Assembly (NCBI RefSeq): GCF_000002995.4
Contig: NW_025062476.1
Location: 2,289,001 to 2,353,000 of the forward strand
DNA from: Brugia malayi
Lineage: Eukaryota; Nematoda; Chromadorea; Rhabditida; Onchocercidae
DNA length: 64,000 nucleotides
Reading direction: 5' to 3'
In this document: positions 37,775 to 48,569 of the stretch, piece by piece
Numbering within the stretch: position 1 is the first letter of the stretch
Layout: each line of letters opens with the position of its first letter
Position numbers and translations under genes: made by a program
Notes under the pieces: generated by a model
Seen by the model: the letters and a program-made list of their open reading frames with translations, nothing else
Database searches by the model: none
Told to the model about the DNA's origin: nothing

Positions 37775-40700
37775 ATGAATTGGCGTGCAGTATTATGGTC
37801 ACGCCTCACTTTGGGTGTTTTATCAGTTATATTCTTACTACTTTATGCTGCTCAGTACAAAAAATATCGCTCAAATTATGATTATTTGTCTGACAAATGT
37901 TCAAAATTAATGGTACATTCGGGTGGTTTGAGTGCACAGTTACAGTGTAAGTTAAATTTTTGACATTTCGGTATTAAATAAAAGGCACGTTTACAAAGCA
38001 TTTACTCAACTGATAAAGAACTAAACGCGAAAGTGAGCTTTCCTTTTTTCTTTTTATTTTTATGAATAAAAAAGGTTTTTATAAAGAGTTCTTTTCCAAT
38101 ATTTTGTCAAACTGTTTGAATCCTCCATCTTTTTGGAATGGGACGACCGAATGAATTTTTGTATTGTCTAAAGCTGGGTCCAAAACCTTCAAAGGACTGG
38201 TTCATTTTTAAACTAAAATTTAAATAAGATAACATTCACATGTGTAGAAAAGATTTTCAGTGTTTTTATGAAACGTAATTCCTGCATAATACTGCAGATA
38301 GGTTTTGCAAGTTTCTCTTATTGTTATCATTTTTTTATAGTGTTAATGGAGCGAAACCATCGGACAGAAAAATTATTGGCTGATTTACGTGCTAAATATA
38401 ATCAAGTTGTGATAGGTAAGCGTTGCCAATTCCATGGATATTCCAAAGAAGATTCCAAAAGTGCTTAATGCGATGTTAATAATTTAGGACAGTATAATAT
38501 TTTATAGAATTAGATTCCAGATTTTGGTTACTTTTCTAATTATGGTATTTTATAATTATAATTACTGTGTTGCTTTCACTGTTTCTTCTTTACGTATTTA
38601 AGTCTACCAAGATCTCACGAGTACATCTTGGTAGAAACTTTACAATTAGCGTCGAAATGAAGTGAAAGAGATATTATGGTATACTAAAGAGCACGTGTAA
38701 AAGATATTTTCGTAATGCTGGATTTTTTTTTTTTTTTTTTTAATATTTTGTTTTATTTAGGAAACAGTGAGAAACGACAAAATATTCAAGTACAATGGTT
38801 AACTTGTAAGGTAAGAATATATGAACTTGTAAGGTAAGAATATATGCATGTTCTTTAGCGATTTACAATTATAGCACGAAATAGTTCTTTCTATTTGAGG
38901 AGGACACCTATGATTGTGTAAGTAAATAGTTAAAAGAAAAATTGAAGTGAAGTTTAACAGGTTTAGCAGCTTCATCGCAAGCTTTTGTAAATCTAAAATG
39001 CACTTTGCCCTAATGATCAGTGTTATCCTATGAGTGCACTTGAATCGTTATGGCAAGAAACATGAGAGACTTCTTGAAAGAGACACAGTGTAACAGTTAA
39101 ATCTTCCCATTCAGTCTAGTATGATTAAGGTTTTATGGTTCCACATTTTTTTGGTTCTGATTAACGCTTACGAAGCTTATGAATCTAATTGGAAAGCTTA
39201 TATTGTTTTCATTACTTTCACACCATGTTAAATTCGGGTTTTGGGGGATCAAGATTCTAGGTGATTTTATGCTAGTGTTTCAGGAAACATTGAAAAAATG
39301 TTTGGCTGGAGTGGCAGTGAGTGAAAAACAGCTGAATGGTACAAGTGGTAATTTATTTCAAATTTTTTGAAAAAAAAAATTGGCATATTTCTTGAACAAA
39401 ATTTTTGGCATATTTTTTTCCTTTCTCCCTTCAGTATTTTTTTTTAGTGACTTCTGCTGTTTTCACAACAGTGTTATAATCGTTTTTTCGCCATCAGGAT
39501 TTTTTTTTAAAAGTGCATATATTGCCTAGAAGTGAAATTTCGGCAGGTTCATTTTCATCGAGTTTCTTGCAATAAAAGTTTTTGATTTTTCAGTCACTTT
39601 CAGATATCAATTTTCAAGGCCATTTCCTTCAATGTCAGGTGTGCTATTTACCGTTATCTTCCATATCTCTTTAATTTCTGGTAAAACATAATTACATAAT
39701 TCTTTCTGATGAGTAATTTTAATACATATCTAATTGTTAACTTATACAGCTTTGCATTCTTTTATTTCTCCGTTAAAATGTCCTTCTGTCGCAGTAAAAA
39801 GAAAGGAACTTCTTTGCATTCATGATTCCTTAAATTCAGCTGAACGTAGTACATACTTCTAAGCTGTACTTGTATCAGTCGTAATTGCTTTCAGGAATTA
39901 TTGAGTTCTTACTTTCTTTTTTGCTATTTTTCAGACAGAGATACAAGAACTCAAGAAACAAGTTGAACAACTTAAAGGAGAAGCAAAGAATATTTCGGTA
40001 TTTAGTTATTCTTCAACCTTTTTTGTAAACAGTTAAATCAGAAATAATCTTGTCGATGTAATGGATACTTTATGAGTTCATTACAGTTAGGTTTTTAAAG
40101 AATTTGAGAATTTTATGTGTTGCCGATTCTATGCAAACCAACACTTAATATTTTTTTTTTTTTTTTAGATTATAAAAAGTGAATGTGAGAAGCTGCTAAT
40201 CAATTCGCAGGTGAGATTAATGGAAAATTTTAACTGATAGTTTTTTGTTTCCAGTGTCAAAAAATTTTTACCTTGGGTCAAGCGAGAATTGTTACTATTA
40301 AGACTCTTGTAGGAAACTCGAATACGGTGTAGATCCAAATGCTTTTATCCATTTTACAATCTAAAGAAATTTAGTTTCAAATTTGTAATTTTCTGCAAAG
40401 AAAATGACTAACGTATTTTGCTTAATCATAACACTCGATCATAGTATGAAAATGAAGGCCGTCTTTTCTGTCGTGATATTCAAATCATGATTAAACAGAA
40501 AAAGAAGGATGGCATAAAAGAAACAAATTACGTGAGTAAAATTTTTGAATTAGGGCTTTTAAAGTTTTAATTGGATTATTTGATGAACTGTTACGATAAA
40601 CGAAGAACTTACATTCTGTGGTGAGAATTTTTATTTACTGTTTCACAAAATTTACAGCCTTTTTAACAGAGATGAACAAAACTTGGAAGTCTGAATCTAA

Positions 40701-43700
40701 GTTTTATATCAAAGTATCTTTATAGCATTTTATTTATATTGGTATTTAATTCTAAATACTTTAAAAGAAGTACCAGCGATTTATCCATCACTGTTAATTT
40801 ATATAAATTTCGGTAAGAACATAAAAATAGCAGCTGCTCGGGAATTCTTTGTATCTCTAGTTTGCTTTTGGCATTTCTCTTTGGTAACCTTTGGATATGG
40901 GTTTAAGATGGATATTCGTCCAACTTTTCATAGATGATACTGGATGGATGCTCTAATGTTTGCATGGGTGGAGGCAGTTGCTGTTGTTGTTGCTGTTGAA
41001 TAACTGTGTTTGTCCAAGCTCCCGAAAGTTCATCAGAACTTCGATAAATAATTGTTGTTGGTGATGGATGAATAGTTGCAGGTAGTACAGATGAATTATT
41101 ATGTAATATAGTCTTCTGTTCCATGATTTGCGCTGGTGGAGTAGCCCAACAAATATTACCTGTTTGTCCATAGTTGTCCGGTAAATGAAACATTGTTGGT
41201 GGGTGGACCAAAAGCTGAAACCAAACTTTATTATAAGTAAAAATGCCAACAGCACTCGAAAGTTACAATTATACCGCTAAACTTTTATTGTTTTTTTTAT
41301 AAATTTCATAACCTATTTAAAAAGGAACAAAAGTTTCTAGTTTGATTTTTAATTGTCAAAAGTTTTCATAGTTTCCCCTGAATAATAAGTTGATTTAATT
41401 TCAAATATTCCAAGACAGTATTAGGAGTCTGTTATATTTATATGTCACATAAGCTTAAAACAAGATACGAACTTTTATAGGCCTTGAATTAGCATTTCCT
41501 GAAACTGTAATTAAAAGTTACCTGTTGTTGCGCCTGTCGTTGCATATACTGTAAGAACCAAGGTTGTAAATTCAGCGTTTTGTCTTCTGTGCCAGTACAT
41601 TTTGACATACGCCTCATTCGTCGTCTGCAAAAAAAAAGATTTTATTTTGTAAAGTCTTAACTCCTAACACGTACGTTTACAATTTTAAACTTTATGAAAA
41701 TTATTTCACTCCTTTTGTCAATTGAAGTCTTTTGCAAGAGTATGCCTGAGAGAGTATCGGATAGCTTAGAAAATGTAGCACGAAGAATGCAAAGTGATAT
41801 TTGCAAAGCTCTTGTGGTCATCGAATAGTGTTTTTGCATGAATCAGTTGTCTGAGCAAAAGTTAATCGACTTCGCGCTGGCGCCTCTTTCATTCTTTTTT
41901 TCTGGTGGCCTTTAAAATCACTTTTTAACGTTTCATCCTTTTGTGGTTAAAGAGAGAAGGACAGGAGAAAGAAGATAACACTTTAATTCCTTTAAATTTT
42001 ACTTATTTCGCATTACTACAGGATAACTAGAATGTATCATTCGTTATGACAAGTAGATTGCGCGATTATCCGCTGATTATTATTAATTTGGAACAATTGA
42101 ACTTAGAAAACTAATCCCTCTCAATATTTCTGCCTAGTTAAATATTTCGAAGCTGTATTTCTTAGGTATTATTTGTTATAGTAAAAGGTTTTATTTGCAA
42201 AGCATGTTCAAAATTAGTATCGCCTTCTTTGAATATTACTGGATGTTTTCGAAATATATCTGATTAGGATAATCGTATACTGTTTCTAGCTAAAAATACT
42301 TTCTCTGCTTATAATGAGGTTAATAATATTTAAAAAGCATAACATTAGTTATACCTCCTTTTGAAATTTCCATTATCAAACATATTGATACTATCTGGTG
42401 ATAATGTCCAGAAGTTTCCCTTACGATCATTTGCTGGTCCAACACCATCACGTGCTTTCTTGATAAAACAATCGTTTAAGGATAGATTATGCCTGATGCT
42501 GTTCTGCCATCCTTGACGTCTTTTTGGATCACAATTACGGTAGTATGGAAAACGAGCGTCAATATACTGTAAGCGATAGGACAGATGATGGGAGAAGTCT
42601 TTTTTCATCCAGGTTGATTCATACCGGACTTCTTTACTATCCTTTTGCTTTTTTATGATATATGAATAGTTTTTCATCATGGGAAAAGGATAAAGTTTTA
42701 ATGGATATTAGTCATTCTGTGTATTTGAAACTTGAGTATGAAGTACTTTAAAACTTGTGTTTATGATAGACGAGATTTTAAAAGTAATTTAAAGTTCTAA
42801 AAAAAGTGTAAGAATTGATGGAGAGATGGTTAAGTGATATCGCCGAGAATATTGTACCTTAGAAAGGTAAATGCATTATTAAATTTTGAGGTCTGTAGTT
42901 TAGTAAAGAGATTAAAGAGATACATAATTAAATCTGTAAAATAATCTGTGAGAAAAATTCAAAAAGAAAGTAGTACGTGATAGATTTGCGATAGAGTCAT
43001 TTGTCGTTCAGGTGAATCACTTATTGCCATCGTAATCAGTGCAACATATGAATAAGGAGGTTTCTCACATTCATTTCCTTCTTCCCTGAAATTGGAAGTT
43101 ATTTGTATGCTATCTTTAATCCAAAAGAACTTCAAACATCATTAATTGATTTGAGTGAAACAGAATTAGATTGTGTGTAATAACGTTGAATACATTAAAA
43201 ATTGATGTTATTCTTCTGCTTAGTGATTAAGTAATGATTTACAAAAAGTCTTTATCAATTTAATATATAGGTCAAAAGTTTAAATTTTCTCATGTGATTT
43301 CTTCTTCCAGTAATATGGACAAATATTTTTAAATTATTTGGAAATGTAAATAAAATGCAAACATCCAATTTAAATTTTCTAAAAAGAAAGTAGTTCAGAA
43401 AAATTATTTCAGAAGACGTACAAACAATTAATAAGCAAATAGAGAGATAATTACTGAGTACTGTTGAAGAAAGTTTAGATTTGTTTTTGCATAAATAAAT
43501 TTAAAATAGATATGCATGTCTTGGTTTAAGGTCTCATTGGCTGAGTGTCTCTGTGACTGTAAAGAGTAAAGAAGGATGCGGAAATTGGTCTATGTTAAAA
43601 GCAGATTAAAATTGAAATAGAGTTAGTAAATGAAGTTAGATGTTTGGCCTATTACTTTTACATCAAAGAAAGATGAGACTTGTTGGTGACATTTCACAAT

Positions 43701-45363
43701 ATTTAAAACAGGAGAAAATAAAATTGGGAGCTGAGTTCTGTAATGTAAATATTTGTTTTTTTTTTTTTGGAATTAAAATATTGCTTAGCGTTGAACAGAT
43801 GTTTGTCGGGCTGATTTGTTAATTCTCTTTTCTTGCTATCTATTTTTATACAATCATTTCTTTATTTTCCCACGAAGGAAACTTGGGAAAATCAAGAAGT
43901 AATATTTATGATTGTGATACAGATTTCATTTGAAAAATGCGATCAACCCGATGAATAGATATTTGACTTCTTACGAATTTAAAGATTAGAAGTATTCATC
44001 TACGCTTGAAACGCTTACAGTTTATGAAATTCGGAAAAATATTGGAAAAAAAAAAAAAAAAAAGAACTTACAAAATAGTTCGGTTGGACATTAGCGAGTT
44101 GAATGCTTTGCTGATGTAGTGCTTGCTACTGTAGAAGAAGAAAAGGGAGGATGAAAAAGATGATGACGCTTGTAATGCTTTTGCTTAAAGGAAGCAAAAA
44201 TATACAAGTATTAGGCCTATCATCTCGGCATGCTTTTTCCTCTTATTCCTTTCATACATACACTCAATCACTGGAGCCCGTTCATGAAAAAAAAACAGTT
44301 CATCTCTGCTTTTTTTCTTCACACTTTTTGTTTTTGTTTCTGTTTTTTTTTTTTTTTTTTATTGCCCACCTTCTCTTACTCTTCAATTCTTCATTTTCAT
44401 AAAGACATTTTTCTATTACAGTATGTTTTTTTTTGCCGAGTTTTAAATTCAACAGTCTAACTGCTAGAGAGTGAATTAGAATAATTCATTTATTTTTAAT
44501 GTGTAAGCTTTTTTGGTGAAGTTTACTTGTTGTGTTATATTTGACATGAAATCATAGTTGTGATGGGATATACTCTTTACAAATAACTATTTGTAAATTT
44601 CTAACTCCATGACATAGTTATCATTTTGAATTAACGTTTAACTAAATGTCGAAGAATAATCGATAAATGTTGGAAAATTTTTTTTTTTAATTTAATGTTT
44701 ATTTTCCTCTTCAAACTTATTTTTTTGTAGTCAACTCAAACACCAAGACCAAATTATGTCCAAAATGGAAAAGTGCATTTTAAACGTTTGGGACATCTGA
44801 ACGATGAGCTTGAATTTCGACGTAATCCTATTCTGCCTCAGTTACCGACTTTTTTATCCAAGAAAGAGTTGCTTTCAAGGCTTTCTGAACAAAATGCTCA
44901 GAATAAACATCAAGAACAAATTGCTGGTATGTTTTATGTCAGTATCACATTAGATTTTTTTTTTTTTAAGTGATTGCAAATAAGTTCTTATGTATTGCTT
45001 TAAGTATAAATTGCGATTGCTTTTAATTGAAGAGTCTTCTTTATTATCTTTGTTTTCATTTTTTTATTTCATTATTGCGATGTCGAGTGCAAGATTTAAG
45101 TCGGATGATATATTACTAGTATTTCTGAGCGTTATAATCTATAAGTGCAAATGATTTCTTATTTAAATAAGTTTTGTCATATTAGCTTTTCGACAATATT
45201 GGTAGACAAAAGTTTTGTAAAAATCACACCTTTAATATTTAAGAGAAATTTGATTTTGAGGAATGTTTTGCAATTAATATACAACCATCTTTTTTTAGAT
45301 AACGCTGCTGAAATATTTGACGTCGCAGAACAAGAATACAAGGATTACAAAGATGCGGTATAG
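37775..45363 (+). CDS. type II membrane coiled-coil protein, GOLM1/CASC4-like
   Basis: Exons: 37775-37946, 38341-38415, 38761-38810, 39284-39347, 39604-39638, 39935-39997, 40169-40210, 40445-40531, 44731-44926, 45299-45363; phases agree (282 residues). A short cytosolic N-terminus ([10 protein letters not shown]) precedes one membrane segment at about 11-26 with no cleavage site, then a luminal coiled coil (for example [15 protein letters not shown]) with cysteines, a proline-containing linker and an acidic tail ending [11 protein letters not shown]. This plan matches the GOLM1/CASC4 family of Golgi type II proteins, which act in the secretory pathway, but no diagnostic motif proves it. Other coiled-coil Golgi proteins remain possible. 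Intron 8 (40532-44730) holds a whole forkhead gene on the other strand. AATAAA at 45477 could be the polyadenylation signal. Confidence 0.7.
38801..38846 (+). repeat. tandemly duplicated 5' splice site, 2 x 23 bp
   Basis: AACTTGTAAGGTAAGAATAT recurs with a 23-base period (38801 and 38824). Each copy carries the same AAG/GTAAGA donor. The first (exon end 38810) keeps the frame; the second would add 23 nt and shift it. Confidence 0.9.
40903..44091 (-). CDS. forkhead-domain transcription factor, nested in an intron
   Basis: DNA-binding regulator. Exons on the minus strand: 44091-44072, 43085-42977, 42566-42355, 41624-41522, 41214-40903; phases agree (251 residues). The forkhead domain starts almost at the N-terminus ([12 protein letters not shown] at about 15) and contains [15 protein letters not shown] at about 63-77, G-N-F-W-T-L-S-P, and [10 protein letters not shown] followed by a basic run. 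The helix-2/helix-3 turn reads N-C-D-P-K-R-R-Q-G, four residues longer than the usual E-N-K-Q-G, and wing 1 is also extended ([13 protein letters not shown]). The C-terminus is proline- and glutamine-rich with a Q7 run. The class (FoxI, FoxD, FoxE or FoxL-like) cannot be assigned by eye. The whole gene lies antisense inside intron 8 of the GOLM1-like gene. Confidence 0.9.
44129..44130 (-). promoter_or_regulatory. putative trans-splice acceptor of the forkhead gene
   Basis: CCCTTTTCTTCTTCTACAG ends 37 bases before the ATG at 44091. Its long pyrimidine tract is the strongest acceptor in the area. It may take a spliced leader, or an upstream exon may exist, since the frame stays open back to this point. 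Confidence 0.45.
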
Positions 45364-46893
45364 TTTTTTTTTGAATTTTACTCCGCAGTGTTTTCATGCT
45401 TGTTTCATTAGCTTTGTGTATGTCATTAAATAACTCAAAAAAAGTTCGTATCATTTCTTCATCTTATTATTGCATCAATAAAACTAAATCGACTACAAGA
45501 AATTGGAACCTGGCTTTGAGATCTTTTACTGTCTTCATTTTGGATTCACATTCATTCTGTGGTTGCTTTTTTAGTGTAATGTATAAATAAAAAATTCAGA
45601 ATCAGGCCTCTGAATTCGTCATTATTAAGCTTCTCATTTTCAGTTATGGTGAACGATTCGACCGGAGTGGCTTTTTCCAGTATTCAAAATCAGTTAGAAT
45701 CAGTGCTATCAGTATTTTTGCTCCAGTTTATGAATCTGTCTTATTATAATGCAATATTATAGAGTGCTTTCGATTTTATATTCCTATTTTCTCAACTGTT
45801 ATATTCATTTAGGTTTTCTCTGATCTGAGCTACCTATCCAAAATACTATGATTTCTTCAGAATTTGGTGCTGTTGAAATTTTTATCTTTCTGTGTTGAAG
45901 ATTTTTCGGGTTTTTCCTGTTGTATTTTTCCAGTCACATTTATGAACAGAGATGATTTGGTTTATATATTTTTAACGCAAGAATTTGCTTAAGAAATGAT
46001 TGTCGTGAGAAGCAAGTTGAATTATGAGAAAGAATGGAATATGATAAAGGGCAAAAGATAGAGGATTTCAGTGGATTCATAAAGTAGTTTTTAGAAATTT
46101 GTCTGAAAATGTTAGATTGTTCTCATGTATGCTTAGTAATATTTTTCTTATCCCGGTTTTTGTTTAAATTCTAATCCTTAACATACATTTTAATTTTTTT
46201 TTTCTTTTTCTTAATCCTTACTGTATATAATTAAATAGTCTGCTTGCATTCATGAATGTACATTTTCATACCGCAGAAGTATTATCCTTTATTCTGTTTT
46301 ATTTTTATTGTATCTCATTACATTTACCTACGTATTATTCACTTTGATTTATTTATTCGGTGATAGTTTTACTTTTTTGCTTTAATTTGTAGCACTTGAT
46401 TATCGTTAAGTGAAAATACATGCGTGAAATGAATTAGTTATTGTTGCTTGGAAAAGTTTTTTGAGACGAGAAGAGAAGAATTTAAACATATTCGGTTGAA
46501 GTTAGGAATTTTGATATTCTGAAAGATGTTACGATGTGAGAGGATGTGTTTCTCATTTTGTCATCTATTATATTATATCATAACAAACTTCAATGATACA
46601 ATAATTTCTTTAACAGAAGACATTCTATAGAACGATGACATCATATATGATTATTTCTATATAACAAAATCAGTAGTTAATAATCAATTTTTTGAAAAAA
46701 AAAAAAATTACTTCCCATACGCAGTGATATTGTGTGTTATATAAAATTATTTTGCAATTTATCGATGAATCCATCTATATCCACAGAAATGGTTAGAGAT
46801 TTATGTAATTCTTTCTTGAGCGATAGCGATTGATTCATGTTTGCTGTTTAGGAATAGAATAAATAGATTTCAACTTTAGACAGATATAATTGT
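45364..46893. other. intergenic region between convergent genes
   Basis: Lies between the 3' ends of the GOLM1-like (+) and ZP (-) genes. A+T-rich; no coding sequence recognised. Confidence 0.55.
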
Positions 46894-47692
46894 TCATTTC
46901 AAGAAGAAGTAATTTTGAGTTACATTTGCTATAGATGTTGTTTCAGATGAGAATGAACTTCTTTGCAATGTACGAAGGTATCGATGAACTGGTGGACATA
47001 GAGGTCGTCGACAGATTCCATGTGATTTTAGCAGTAAATTGATGTTACAATGAAATGTGATAGATGACTGAAAGTGATATTTTCATTTTTAAATCTCATT
47101 TAATTTATTATTTATTAAAATTGATTGATTATTTTCACTAGGATCAATGTAATGTATTACTTTTGTAATAAAAATATAACTGAACTAGTCCTGTTTTTAA
47201 GAACTAAGCCTAAAAAAAAAAACATTAAATTTAGATCCTGGCTTTTTTTTTTTAATTTGAAATTCATAATATTTGCAAATATAAGTGGTGTTCACTTCAG
47301 TGTTGTAATGAACGAAGAAGGGAGAGTGAATTCAAAATGAGAAAGCTGTCGAGAGTAAAAGTGCTGACATAAAAGGTCACTTAAATAACTGTTCAATAAA
47401 TTTGATTTCTTCTCTTTCAGTGAAATTATCATTGTATTTCAATATATATACATATATTTATACGTATGCTTTTGCTTTTTGTAATTTACATATTATTAGA
47501 CTTTACCTGATCAATGTCCAATAAGAATATATTTGTTTGAAGACCACCTTCAAGGTCACCATCATATTCCACGTTTGGCATTATAGTAGGAAAAAGAGAG
47601 CAACCAAACTTATCAATAATTGGTACCGGAAAGAAATTAGGTCGAGGATTTGAAATCGTACAATTGTTTACTAAAATACAGAATAGACCACT

Positions 47693-47727
<35 letters not shown>

Positions 47728-48569
47728 AGTTGCATGTCCAATGGTGATAGACTGGTTCACCAATTCCAACTTCCCTGCAATTGCAATTTGGTCAGTTTTT
47801 TTTTTTTCTCTCAACATTTTTTACTCAATTTTGTTTTAATTCCAGAGTTAGTTTTTCTTTTTTTTTTTGCTCTAGTCATTTTGTTAACATAATTAAATAA
47901 AATAGGATACAATAGGATACTTTGTAATGAAATACGAAGCTTATGTGTAAAGTTAATTACATTTTTCAGATGTGACATTCTTCAAGTTCCGCCTAAAATT
48001 TAAATTGATTAAGAATTCTGAACCAATATTTAATTCCATTTTTTCTTTTAAAAAAAAAAAAAGATCTTTGTTAATTAAATTGAAGTCAACAAATTTAAAT
48101 CTGTATTGGATTTTAAAATTAAAATTGAAAAATAACATTGAAAACTTATTGAGTTCAATATGAGAGTAAAATAAATGGCATTGTTTAATTATTACTATCA
48201 GTAGTTTATATATAAAATATTTTCAGCAATTCTTTCAATCTGAGAACTAATTTTTGATAAAACAAAAAAAAAAAAAAAAGAAATGAAAACATTTTAAAAT
48301 TATTTTCCATTCATTTTGAAAATTCTTAGTAAGTTGCCAAATTGAAAGAATGATAATTTAGATAGATATAGCTACCTCTTCAATTCCGCTCCATTCCGGT
48401 TATGAGACCGTACACGATATTTGCAGTCCGGTTCTGGGAATTTACTAACTGGAAGATTGATGATATCATCATCAGCAATATTGTAATCATTCAGTCCATT
48501 CACCAGCACTATAGATGCTATGCAGGAAAATAGTACAATTTGAAATGGAATTGGAATCGAAATAACCAT
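46894..48569 (-). CDS. cuticlin-like secreted protein with a ZP-C half-domain only and a Q10 insert
   Basis: Exons on the minus strand: 48569-48376, 47774-47507, 47067-46894; phases agree (211 residues). Residues 1-25 are a signal peptide (hydrophobic I-V-L-F-S-C-I-A-S-I-V-L-V-N-G). Residues from 45 match the C-terminal (ZP-C) half of nematode cuticlins: P-E-P-D-C-K-Y, V-Y-H-H-W-T-C, L-F-C-I-L-V-N-N-C, I-I-D-K-F-G-C, N-V-E-Y-D-G-D-L, I-T-F-H-C-N-I and C-R-R-P-L-C. The eight cysteines (49, 79, 97, 103, 123, 161, 173, 178) correspond one to one with those of cuticlin ZP-C. The ZP-N half that normally precedes it is absent, as is a C-terminal membrane segment. Ten glutamines (83-92, perfect CAA) replace the loop between the second and third cysteines. 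A role in cuticle or extracellular matrix is inferred. The start was chosen at the ATG giving the signal peptide; an upstream in-frame ATG at 48668 would bury it. Confidence 0.82.
47694..47723 (-). repeat. perfect (CAA)10 coding microsatellite
   Basis: Ten uninterrupted CAA codons in exon 2 of the ZP-C protein gene. The lack of CAG interruptions suggests that length may vary between individuals. Confidence 0.9.

Noticed and set aside
40953..41255. Alternative minus-strand frame overlapping the last forkhead exon
   Set aside because: Out of frame with the spliced forkhead product, whose phase is fixed by four upstream exons.
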